A stretch of DNA of 64,000 bases from Mesorhizobium amorphae (GTDB lineage Bacteria > Pseudomonadota > Alphaproteobacteria > Rhizobiales > Rhizobiaceae), in assembly GCA_003240775.1 (NCBI GenBank), contig QFNI01000002.1, positions 62,001 to 126,000 of the forward strand. The letters run 5' to 3'. How positions within the stretch are numbered: the stretch's first letter is position 1; each line of letters starts with the position of its first letter. The position numbers were made by a program, and so were the translations under genes. A model generated the notes under the pieces. That model was not told the DNA's origin. It did not search any database and saw only the letters and a list, made by a program, of their open reading frames with translations. Positions 38,025 to 45,563 of the stretch are shown here, piece by piece.

Positions 38025-39332
38025 ATGAGCGGAGGCCACTCCACTTACACGCCAACCACCGGCATCGGCCGCTGGGTGGATGCGCGCATGCCGCTTCCGC
38101 GGCTGGTGCACGATTCGTTCGTGTCTTTCCCCGTGCCGCGCAATCTGAACTATGCCTACACCTTCGGCGGCATCCTTTCCTTGATGCTGGCCGCCCAGAT
38201 CCTGACTGGCGTGGTGCTCGCCATGCACTACGCGGCCGACACGCGTTTCGCGTTCCAGTCGGTCGAGAAGATCATGCGCGACGTGAACTCCGGCTGGCTG
38301 CTGCGCTACCTGCACGCCAACGGCGCCTCGATGTTCTTCATCGCCGTCTATCTCCACATCGCCCGCGGTCTCTACTACGGCTCCTACAAGGCGCCGCGCG
38401 AGCTGCTCTGGATCCTCGGCTGCATCATCTACCTCCTGATGATGGCGACGGGCTTCATGGGCTACGTGCTTCCCTGGGGGCAGATGTCGTTCTGGGGCGC
38501 CACCGTGATCACCGGCTTCTTCTCGGCCGTGCCGCTGGTGGGCGAGTGGATCCAGCAGTTGCTGCTCGGCGGCTTCGCGGTGGACAATCCCACGCTGAAC
38601 CGCTTCTTCGCACTGCACTACCTCCTGCCCTTCATGATCGCGGGCGTCGTCATCCTGCACGTCTGGGCGCTGCACGTGGCCGGCCAGACCAACCCGACCG
38701 GCATCGAGATCAAGTCCAAGACCGATACCGTGCCCTTCACGCCCTATGCGACGGTGAAGGATGCGCTGGGCATGGTCGTGTTCCTGATCCTGTTCGCCTA
38801 CTTCGTGTTCTATCTGCCGAACTATCTCGGCCACCCCGACAACTACATCATCGCCAACCCGCTGAAGACGCCCGCCCACATCGTGCCGGAGTGGTATTAC
38901 CTGCCCTTCTACGCGATCCTGCGCGCCATCACCTTCAACATCGGCCCGATCGATTCCAAGCTCGGCGGCGTGCTCGCCATGTTCGGCTCGATCGCGATCC
39001 TGTTCGTGGTGCCCTGGCTCGACACCTCGCGCGTGCGCTCGGCGGCCTATCGCCCGTGGTATAAGCTTTTCTTCTGGCTGTTCGTCGTCAACTCGATCTT
39101 CCTGGGTTGGCTCGGCTCGCGGCCGGCGGAAGGCGCCTATGTGATCATGTCGCAGCTTTCCACGCTCTACTACTTCGCGTTCTTCCTGGTGGTGATGCCG
39201 CTGCTCGGCCTGTTCGAGACGCCCAAGCGCCTGCCCGGCTCGATCACGGAAGCGGTGCTCGGCAAGCACGAGGCGCGTGGGGGTTCGGCCCTGCCGCAAG
39301 GTGCCGCCGCCTCGCCCGACACCAAGGGCTGA
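38025..39332 (+). CDS. petB: Cytochrome b of the bc1 complex
   Basis: The membrane core of bc1, with the two b haems and the quinone sites. It has 435 residues and eight membrane helices, full-length with no split into b6/subunit IV. Haem ligands are in helix B (RYLHANGASMFFIAVYLHIAR) and helix D (FFALHYLLPFMIAGVVILHV). The Qo-site motif is PEWYYLPFY. The ATG at 38025 follows GAGGGAA. Sixteen bases separate it from the Rieske gene. Confidence 0.98.
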   Translation: MSGGHSTYTPTTGIGRWVDARMPLPRLVHDSFVSFPVPRNLNYAYTFGGILSLMLAAQILTGVVLAMHYAADTRFAFQSVEKIMRDVNSGWLLRYLHANGASMFFIAVYLHIARGLYYGSYKAPRELLWILGCIIYLLMMATGFMGYVLPWGQMSFWGATVITGFFSAVPLVGEWIQQLLLGGFAVDNPTLNRFFALHYLLPFMIAGVVILHVWALHVAGQTNPTGIEIKSKTDTVPFTPYATVKDALGMVVFLILFAYFVFYLPNYLGHPDNYIIANPLKTPAHIVPEWYYLPFYAILRAITFNIGPIDSKLGGVLAMFGSIAILFVVPWLDTSRVRSAAYRPWYKLFFWLFVVNSIFLGWLGSRPAEGAYVIMSQLSTLYYFAFFLVVMPLLGLFETPKRLPGSITEAVLGKHEARGGSALPQGAAASPDTKG

Positions 39333-39364
39333 GGGAGCGGAGCGTGACATCCAGAGGAATGCGC

Positions 39365-40225
39365 ATGAACAAGATGATCGTGGGCATGGCGGCCGCTTGC
39401 GCGCTCGCCGCCAGCCTGGGGGTTGCGGGTGCGGCGGAGGAAGGCCACAGCGCGGCCGAGCCCACCCACTACCCCATCCACAAGCCCGAGCAGATGTCGT
39501 GGAGCTTCGCGGGCCCCTTCGGCACCTACGACAAGGGCCAGTTGCAGCGCGGCTTCAAGGTCTACAAGGAAGTCTGCGCGGCCTGCCACTCGCTCAACTA
39601 CGTGCCCTTCCGCGCGCTCGAAGGCCTCGGCTATTCGGACGCTCAGGTGCGCGCGGTGGCCGCCGAGTACCAGATCCCCGACGGCCCAGATGCCAATGGC
39701 GACATGTTCGAGCGCCCCGGCATCCCCTCGGACTACTTCCCCGCGCCTTATGCGAACGCGGAAGCCGCTGCAGCGTCCAACAACGGCGCGGCTCCGCCCG
39801 ACCTTTCGCTGATGGCCAAGGCGCGCTCGGTCGAGCGCGGCTTCCCCACCTTCGTGTTCGACATCTTCACCCAGTATCAGCAGGGCGGTCCGGACTACAC
39901 GCATGCGCTTCTGACGGGCTATGACGAGACCCCGCCCGAAGGCATGCAGATCGCCGAAGGCACGCACTACAATCCCTACTTCATCGCCGGAAAGTCGCTG
40001 GCGATGCCCAAGCCGATCTCCGACGACCAGGTCACCTACGACGACGGCTCGCCGCAGACGGTCGAGCAATACTCGCTCGACGTGTCGGCCTTCATGATGT
40101 GGGCCGCAGAGCCGCATCTCGACGACCGCAAGCGCACGGGCTTCCGCGTGATGGTGTTCCTGATCCTGCTTGCGGGCCTGGTCTATGCCACCAAGCGGCG
40201 CATCTGGGCCGACGTGCCGCACTGA
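39365..40225 (+). CDS. petC: Cytochrome c1
   Basis: The c-type haem subunit that passes electrons to cytochrome c. It has 286 residues with a signal peptide (MNKMIVGMAAACALAASLG to AGAA). The haem motif is CAACH in VYKEVCAACHSLNYVPFRAL, the candidate Met ligand is in KSLAMPKPI, and a C-terminal membrane anchor is GFRVMVFLILLAGLVYATK. Of two nearby ATGs (39359, 39365) the second is spaced correctly from AGAGGA. The operon ends at the terminator 26 bp downstream. Confidence 0.97.
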   Translation: MNKMIVGMAAACALAASLGVAGAAEEGHSAAEPTHYPIHKPEQMSWSFAGPFGTYDKGQLQRGFKVYKEVCAACHSLNYVPFRALEGLGYSDAQVRAVAAEYQIPDGPDANGDMFERPGIPSDYFPAPYANAEAAAASNNGAAPPDLSLMAKARSVERGFPTFVFDIFTQYQQGGPDYTHALLTGYDETPPEGMQIAEGTHYNPYFIAGKSLAMPKPISDDQVTYDDGSPQTVEQYSLDVSAFMMWAAEPHLDDRKRTGFRVMVFLILLAGLVYATKRRIWADVPH

Positions 40226-40250
40226 GCGGCAACAATCGCTGGATTGCGGA

Positions 40251-40276
40251 GGGCGCCTTCGGGCGCCCTTCTTTTT
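40251..40276 (+). terminator. Intrinsic terminator after petABC
   Basis: A perfect GGGCGCC/GGCGCCC stem (40251-40257, 40262-40268) closed by a UUCG tetraloop and followed by TTCTTTTT. It separates petC from apt and sets the apt start downstream of it. Confidence 0.93.
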
Positions 40277-40300
40277 GGAACGGGAGGATCGGTCGGAGCC

Positions 40301-40846
40301 ATGAAGTTTTCAATGGAAGACACGCTGCTGAAAAGCATCCGCACGATCCCCGACTATCCCAAGCCCGGCATCCAGTTCCGCGACATCACTACCCTGCTCG
40401 GCGACGCGCGCGCCTTTCGTCGCGCGGTGGACGCGCTGGTGCAGCCCTATGCGGGCCAGAAGATCGACAAGGTCGCGGGCATCGAGGCGCGCGGCTTCAT
40501 CCTGGGCGGCGCTGTCGCGCACCAATTGTCCGCGGGCTTCGTGCCGATCCGCAAGAAGGGCAAGCTCCCCCACGACACCGTGCGCATCGCCTACAGCCTG
40601 GAATATGGCGTGGACGAGATGGAGATGCACAAGGATGCGATCCAACCCGGCGAACGCGTGATGCTGGTGGATGACCTGATCGCAACCGGCGGCACGGCCG
40701 AGGCTGCCTCCAAGCTCTTGCAGGGCATCGGTGCGGACATCGTGGCCGCCTGCTTCGTGATCGACCTGCCGGATCTGGGCGGGCGGGCGAAGCTCGAAGC
40801 GCTGGGTGTGGATGTGCACACGCTGATCGGATTCGAGGGGGACTGA
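40301..40846 (+). CDS. apt: Adenine phosphoribosyltransferase
   Basis: Purine salvage: adenine plus PRPP gives AMP. It has 181 residues. It begins MKFSMEDTLLKSIRTIPDYP, with the family N-terminal KPGIQFRDIT; GIEARGFILGG and the PRPP motif VMLVDDLIATGGT follow. The ATG at 40301 lies downstream of the petC terminator; an ATG at 40313 is possible. It appears to be monocistronic. Confidence 0.96.
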   Translation: MKFSMEDTLLKSIRTIPDYPKPGIQFRDITTLLGDARAFRRAVDALVQPYAGQKIDKVAGIEARGFILGGAVAHQLSAGFVPIRKKGKLPHDTVRIAYSLEYGVDEMEMHKDAIQPGERVMLVDDLIATGGTAEAASKLLQGIGADIVAACFVIDLPDLGGRAKLEALGVDVHTLIGFEGD

Positions 40847-40859
40847 GTGGGTGGCGAGG

Positions 40860-40998
40860 TGATGCGTGCTTCGAGGCCGGCGGAACGCGCGCATCTCAGC
40901 ATGAGGACCGTGTGGTGCCGGCACTGACTTTCAGAGATCGGCGCCCGTCGTGGTCTTGGTATAGCGCCCATCGTCCATCATGCTGAGCTGCGCGGCAG
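40860..40998. repeat. Degenerate REP-like elements
   Basis: Two stretches in the apt/cca gap, around 40860-40915 (ATGCGTGCTTCGAGGCC ... CATCTCAGCATGAGG) and around 40974-40998 (ATCATGCTGAGCTGCGCGGC), resemble the CCTCATGCTGAGG-type palindromic repeats common between genes in Hyphomicrobiales. They are imperfect and in opposite orientation. Confidence 0.4.
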
Positions 40999-41012
40999 AG
41001 CCGGGCGTCCCC

Positions 41013-42251
41013 TCAGCTCGCCAGCAGTTCGTCCCGGCTCAGCCGGAAATCAGACGCCACCCAAGCTTCCTCCAATCGCTTGAGTTCGCGCCCCAGGTCA
41101 GGGCCCGGCGCGAAGCCCTTGGCAGCCAAGTCCTTTCCCGTAACCGGAAGCTGCGGCTTCTCCCACTTTTCCGCCACCGCGAGCATCCGCGCAAAAGCTG
41201 TGGTTTCCGCCAGACCATCCGCCTCGGCGGAGCGCCCACGCGCGGCGGCGAGCGCCAGGCACAGGCGATCTGTCACGCCCCAAGCGCCGTTTCTGTAGAG
41301 ATCGGCGCGGAGGGCAGCATCGGTCATGTCGCGCTTGGGAGGGGACGCCATCGCCCAATCGCGCAGGCGCGCCGTCTCTGCCTTGGAGAACTTCAGGCGC
41401 CGTGCAAGGCCTTCCATGCGCGCGGGGTCCGGCGGCACGATGGCTTCCAGGCGCAGCATGGGGTCGGGCGTCCAGCCGAGGCCCGCACCCGTCTCCACGA
41501 GCCCATGGACCGCGTCGATGCCCCACTTCTCGCTTTCGGGCAGAATGCGGGTGAGCACGCCGGACTGGCGCATCCACAACAGCGCGCGCGAAGGGTCGGG
41601 GGCTGCAAGCAACTTGCGCAACTCGCTCCACACGCGTTCGGCGGACAGGCGGTCGAGCCCCTCCTTCAGCCGCGCACAAGCTTTCAGCCCCTCCGCATCC
41701 GGCCTGCCCCGGCCATAGGTCGCAAAGAAGCGGAAGAATCGGAGGATGCGAAGATAGTCCTCGCGGATGCGGGCATCGGGGTCGCCGATGAAGCGAACGG
41801 TGCGCGAGGCGATGTCGGGCAGCCCTCCCACGAGATCGAGCACCTCACCTGCCCCGTCGCAATAGAGCGCGTTGATCGTGAGGTCGCGCCGCTCGGCGTC
41901 CTCCTTCCAGTCGCGCCCAAAGCGAACGACGGCGTGACGCCCATCGGTCTCGGCATCTGCACGCAGCGTCGTCACCTCGAAGGGCCGCCCATCCGCCACC
42001 ACCGTGATCGTGCCATGGGCGATGCCGGTGGGCACGGCCTTGAAGCCGGCGGCCTCCGCTCGGCGCACGGTTTCAGCAGGCAGCGTGGTGGTGGCAATGT
42101 CGATGTCGGAGACCGGCTGTTCGAGCAGCGCGTTGCGCACCGCCCCTCCCGCGACACGCGCCTCCTCCCCGCCCTCGCTCAGCACGGCGAGCAGACGCTG
42201 AAGGTTCTCGTCCTGCAGCCAGGGAGCGGCTTGGGTGGGAATGCGCGTCAC
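41013..42251 (-). CDS. cca: tRNA nucleotidyltransferase / poly(A) polymerase family
   Basis: Class II nucleotidyltransferase that adds or repairs the tRNA CCA end. It has 412 residues. The head has VAGGAVRNALLEQPVSDIDI with the GG motif and catalytic DxD, then RRDLTINALYCD and GDPDARIREDYLRILRFFRF (ERxxxD-like base reader region EDYLRILR). A C-terminal helical body follows. The GTG start overlaps the stop of the upstream NUDIX gene as GTGA. Third gene of a DUF1285-NUDIX-cca unit, a conserved order in alphaproteobacteria. Confidence 0.94.
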   Translation of the reverse strand: MTRIPTQAAPWLQDENLQRLLAVLSEGGEEARVAGGAVRNALLEQPVSDIDIATTTLPAETVRRAEAAGFKAVPTGIAHGTITVVADGRPFEVTTLRADAETDGRHAVVRFGRDWKEDAERRDLTINALYCDGAGEVLDLVGGLPDIASRTVRFIGDPDARIREDYLRILRFFRFFATYGRGRPDAEGLKACARLKEGLDRLSAERVWSELRKLLAAPDPSRALLWMRQSGVLTRILPESEKWGIDAVHGLVETGAGLGWTPDPMLRLEAIVPPDPARMEGLARRLKFSKAETARLRDWAMASPPKRDMTDAALRADLYRNGAWGVTDRLCLALAAARGRSAEADGLAETTAFARMLAVAEKWEKPQLPVTGKDLAAKGFAPGPDLGRELKRLEEAWVASDFRLSRDELLAS

Positions 42252-42880
42252 CGGTAGAGCCTTTCATAGAGCATGCGCAGGATGCCGGCCGTCACACCCC
42301 AGATCGGCCAGTCCTCCCAGGGCATCGCATAGTAGAAGCGCTGGTGGCCTTTCCAGACGAGGCTTTCATGGCGGTGGTTGGCGGGGTCCATCAGGAAGCG
42401 CAGGGGCACCTCGAAGATCGCGGCCACCTCATCCGGGTTCGGCTTGAGGGCCGCATCGGGCGCGACCACACCGAGCACGGGAACGATGCGGTAGCCCGAA
42501 CCCGTCACATAGTCCGGCAGACGGCCGACGATCTGCACATCGGCGGGGTCGAGCGCGATCTCCTCGCGCGCCTCTCGGAGAGCTGCGGCTTCGGGCGAGC
42601 CGTCGGTCGGATCGATGCGACCGCCGGGAAGCGCGATCTGCCCGGAATGGGCGCGCAGCGTATCCGTGCGCTTGGTGAGAAGCAGGCCCGCATCCGCCCC
42701 GCGGTCCACGACCGGCACGAGCACCGCCGCATCGCGCAGGCCGTCGAGCGGAAAAAGGCCTGACGCGTCGGGGTTCCACCGATGGTCGCCATAGGCGTCT
42801 CCCGCGAAAGGCCCGGCCTCGCCTGCCGCCTTGGCGCGGAAAGCCTCGGCGCTCCAGGGCGCAAGCGAAGCGCGCTGCAT
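42248..42880 (-). CDS. NUDIX hydrolase, CoA pyrophosphatase type
   Basis: A 210-residue NUDIX protein. The box GGRIDPTDGSPEAAALREAREE matches Gx5Ex7REUxEE; it is quoted here as GGRIDPTDGSPEAAAL then REAREE. The preceding LLLTKRTDTLRAHSGQIALP is the motif of CoA diphosphatases, which split CoA to phosphopantetheine and 3',5'-ADP. Start ATG overlaps the stop of the DUF1285 gene by one base, and its own stop overlaps cca, so all three are coupled. Confidence 0.9.
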   Translation of the reverse strand: MQRASLAPWSAEAFRAKAAGEAGPFAGDAYGDHRWNPDASGLFPLDGLRDAAVLVPVVDRGADAGLLLTKRTDTLRAHSGQIALPGGRIDPTDGSPEAAALREAREEIALDPADVQIVGRLPDYVTGSGYRIVPVLGVVAPDAALKPNPDEVAAIFEVPLRFLMDPANHRHESLVWKGHQRFYYAMPWEDWPIWGVTAGILRMLYERLYR

Positions 42881-43509
42881 CAGGCGCTCAGGCGCTGCAA
42901 CTCATCGGCCGGCATGATGGGAAAGAGCTGTCCGCGCGAGCGCACGGCAAACATCGTGCGGCCATCGACTTCGATCTCTTCGCCATGCTCGACCAGCTCA
43001 TACATCACGGGGCGGGCGACCAATGCCTCGAGCCGGCCACGCACATGCAGATAGGGCTTGAGACCGCCGGTAGCCGGCTCGTCCACAAAGCGCAGTGGGT
43101 GCTCGGAACCGGCTTCCACCACGTCGCCCACATTGGTGCGGAAAGTAAGGACCTGCGCCGCGCCCTCGCCCGAGTGGTTCATCTCCACTGCCAGGAAGGG
43201 AGCATCCGCGACACGGATACCGACCTTCTCGGCAGGCGTCACGAGGTAGGTCCTGCCGTCCTCGTCCTTGCGCAGCACGGTCGAGAACAGGCGCACGAGA
43301 GGCGCACGGCCGATCGGCGTGCCGAGATAGAACCAAGTGCCGTCGGCGCGGATCTCCATGTCGAGATCGCCGCAGAACGGCGGATTCCACCGCTCCACCG
43401 GCGGCAAGCCCTTGCCCGAGCCCTGCGCACGACCGATCAGGGCTTCCAGCCCTCCCGCGTCCCGCACATGGGTCAGGCTTTCGTGAGAGGGGCGCGAGGT
43501 GTCGGTCAT
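42880..43509 (-). CDS. DUF1285 protein
   Basis: A 209-residue protein with the DUF1285 pattern: PPVERWNPPFCGDLDMEI, TWFYLGTPIGRAPLVRLFS and YLVTPAEKVGIRVADAPF. Structures of the family show two similar domains, with no known function. The start is set at the ATG 43509; there is no visible Shine-Dalgarno, so it may be leaderless. It heads the cca operon and is divergent from moxR. Confidence 0.88.
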   Translation of the reverse strand: MTDTSRPSHESLTHVRDAGGLEALIGRAQGSGKGLPPVERWNPPFCGDLDMEIRADGTWFYLGTPIGRAPLVRLFSTVLRKDEDGRTYLVTPAEKVGIRVADAPFLAVEMNHSGEGAAQVLTFRTNVGDVVEAGSEHPLRFVDEPATGGLKPYLHVRGRLEALVARPVMYELVEHGEEIEVDGRTMFAVRSRGQLFPIMPADELQRLSA

Positions 43510-43644
43510 GGACACGAAATAGTCACTGTTGGCAGGATTGTCAGGCCCACGGGCATGTTTACGCTCGCCCTGGCAGCCGTTTCCTGCGGCAACCGCCGTG
43601 CGCCGGCTTCCCGGCCGCGCCTCACCGCTCCCGAAAGGCTCCAC

Positions 43645-44649
43645 ATGAACGTCATGATCAAGGACACCGCCCAGAGCGAAAGCGCGATGGTGGCAGAGGC
43701 CGAAGGCGCGCTGAGCGACATCGCCCGCATCCGCGAAGGCGTGGGCCGGGTGATCTATGGTCAGGAGAGCGTGGTGGAGCGCACGCTGGTGGCGCTGCTC
43801 GCCGGCGGCCACGCGCTGCTGGTCGGCGTGCCTGGTCTGGCGAAAACCAAGCTTGTGGAAACGCTCGGCACCGTGCTCGGCCTCGACGCGCGGCGCATCC
43901 AGTTCACGCCTGACCTCATGCCATCAGACATCCTGGGCTCGGAGGTGATGGAGCAGGACGAAACTGGCCGTCGCGGCTTCCGCTTCATTCCCGGGCCGAT
44001 TTTCGCACAGCTCCTGATGGCCGACGAGATCAACCGCGCCAGCCCTCGCACCCAGTCGGCGCTGCTTCAGGCCATGCAGGAATACCACGTGACCGTCGCC
44101 GGCCACCGACACGATCTGCCTGCGCCCTTCCACGTGCTGGCGACCCAGAACCCGCTGGAACAGGAGGGCACCTATCCCCTGCCCGAGGCGCAGCTCGACC
44201 GCTTTCTGATGCAGATCGACATTCTCTACCCCGAGCTGGAAGCCGAGCGGCGCATTCTTCTGGAGACCACGGGAACGAGCGACGCGCGCGCCGAAAACGT
44301 GCTCTCGCCCGTGCGTCTGCAGGAGATTCAGCGCTTGGTGCGACGGATGCCCGTGCCGGAATCGGTTGTGGACGCCATCCTCAAGCTCGTGCGCTCGGCA
44401 CGGCCGGGCACGGGCGATGCGGAAACCGATCGCCACGTCGCCTGGGGACCGGGCCCGCGCGCATCCCAGGCGCTGACGCTCTGCGCGCGCGCCCGCGCTC
44501 TCTATGACGGGCGGCTCGCGCCTTCGGTGGACGATGTGCGCGCGCTGGCCGAACCCGTGCTGCAACATCGCATGGCGCTGTCTTTCGCCGCACGTGCCGA
44601 GGGCATGAGCGTGCGCGACGTGGTGGCCCGTTTGGCCAAGGCGGTCTGA
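43645..44649 (+). CDS. MoxR-family AAA+ ATPase
   Basis: A 334-residue AAA+ ATPase of the MoxR group, chaperone-like proteins that act with vWA partners. Walker A is LLVGVPGLAKTKLVET, Walker B LLMADEINRASPRTQ, sensor 1 HVLATQNPLEQEGTYPLPE and an Arg-finger region AQLDRFLMQ. The ATG follows AAAGG. It is the first of four overlapping genes (MoxR, DUF58, BatA/DUF4159, vWA membrane protein), a conserved arrangement for maturation or insertion of membrane or metal-containing complexes. The client is unknown. Confidence 0.93.
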   Translation: MNVMIKDTAQSESAMVAEAEGALSDIARIREGVGRVIYGQESVVERTLVALLAGGHALLVGVPGLAKTKLVETLGTVLGLDARRIQFTPDLMPSDILGSEVMEQDETGRRGFRFIPGPIFAQLLMADEINRASPRTQSALLQAMQEYHVTVAGHRHDLPAPFHVLATQNPLEQEGTYPLPEAQLDRFLMQIDILYPELEAERRILLETTGTSDARAENVLSPVRLQEIQRLVRRMPVPESVVDAILKLVRSARPGTGDAETDRHVAWGPGPRASQALTLCARARALYDGRLAPSVDDVRALAEPVLQHRMALSFAARAEGMSVRDVVARLAKAV

Positions 44650-45563
44650 TGGCCGCTGTCGGCGAAGTCGCGGAACCCGAACTCGCCTCCGGCGCGCTCG
44701 CTCGGGCCCGCCAGCGCGCGAGTCTGGTGCCCGACCTTCTGGTCGAGGCGCGTCGGCTGGCAGCCACCGTGATCTCGGGGTGGCACGGCCGCCGCCGCCG
44801 CGGCATCGGCGAGAATTTCTGGCAGTTCCGGCCCTTTCTCGAAGGCGATGCCGCCGCCCGTATCGACTGGCGCCGCTCGGCCCGCGACGAGCAGACCTAC
44901 GTTCGCGACCGCGAATGGGAGGCCGCCCACACCGTCTGGATCTGGGCAGACCCTTCGCCATCGATGCTTTACAAGTCGCGCGGGGCTACCGTTTCCAAGG
45001 AATCGCGCGCGCTGGTGCTGGCGCTCGCTTTGGCCGAGCTTCTGTCGCGCTCGGGCGAGCGCATCGCCTGGCCTGGCGTGTCCGACCCGATCTCCGCGCG
45101 CAACGGCGCGGAAAGGCTTGCGACCCGCCTGTTCCACACCGCCCGCCCACTGGCTGCCAAGCCCGAGCTTGCGGGCATCAAGCGCTATTCCGACATCGTG
45201 CTCGTTTCCGACTTTCTGGATTCGCCCGACGAGACGTTCGCCTGGCTCGACTCCTTGGCCAGGCGTGGCGTGCGGGCTCACTTGATCGAGGTGGCGGACC
45301 CCGCCGAGGAGACGTTCCCCTATTCCGGGCGCACCGAGTTCCGCGATCCCGAGACCGGCGAGAAACTGACGGCTGGCCGCGCCGAAACGCTGGCCGACGA
45401 CTATCGCCACCTCTATCGCGCCCGCCGTGCAGAGCTGGCCCGTCGCGCAAAGGCGCTCGGCTGGAGCTTCACCGTGCACCACACAGACCGCCTGGCGTCC
45501 GAGGCGCTGGTGGCGGTCCATCTCGCCATGAGCGGTGACACGCTGACCGGAGGCCGCTCTTGA
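44649..45563 (+). CDS. DUF58 protein of the MoxR operon
   Basis: A 304-residue DUF58 protein. Its hallmark is GIGENFWQFRPFLEGDAAAR followed by IDWRRSARDEQTYVRDREWE; a degenerate vWA-like part (TVWIWADPSPSMLYKS) follows, retaining DPSPS, so a MIDAS is possible. No membrane segment. Usually the partner that links MoxR to the vWA proteins. Start ATG overlaps the moxR stop (TGATG), and the next gene starts inside its own stop. Confidence 0.92.
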   Translation: MAAVGEVAEPELASGALARARQRASLVPDLLVEARRLAATVISGWHGRRRRGIGENFWQFRPFLEGDAAARIDWRRSARDEQTYVRDREWEAAHTVWIWADPSPSMLYKSRGATVSKESRALVLALALAELLSRSGERIAWPGVSDPISARNGAERLATRLFHTARPLAAKPELAGIKRYSDIVLVSDFLDSPDETFAWLDSLARRGVRAHLIEVADPAEETFPYSGRTEFRDPETGEKLTAGRAETLADDYRHLYRARRAELARRAKALGWSFTVHHTDRLASEALVAVHLAMSGDTLTGGRS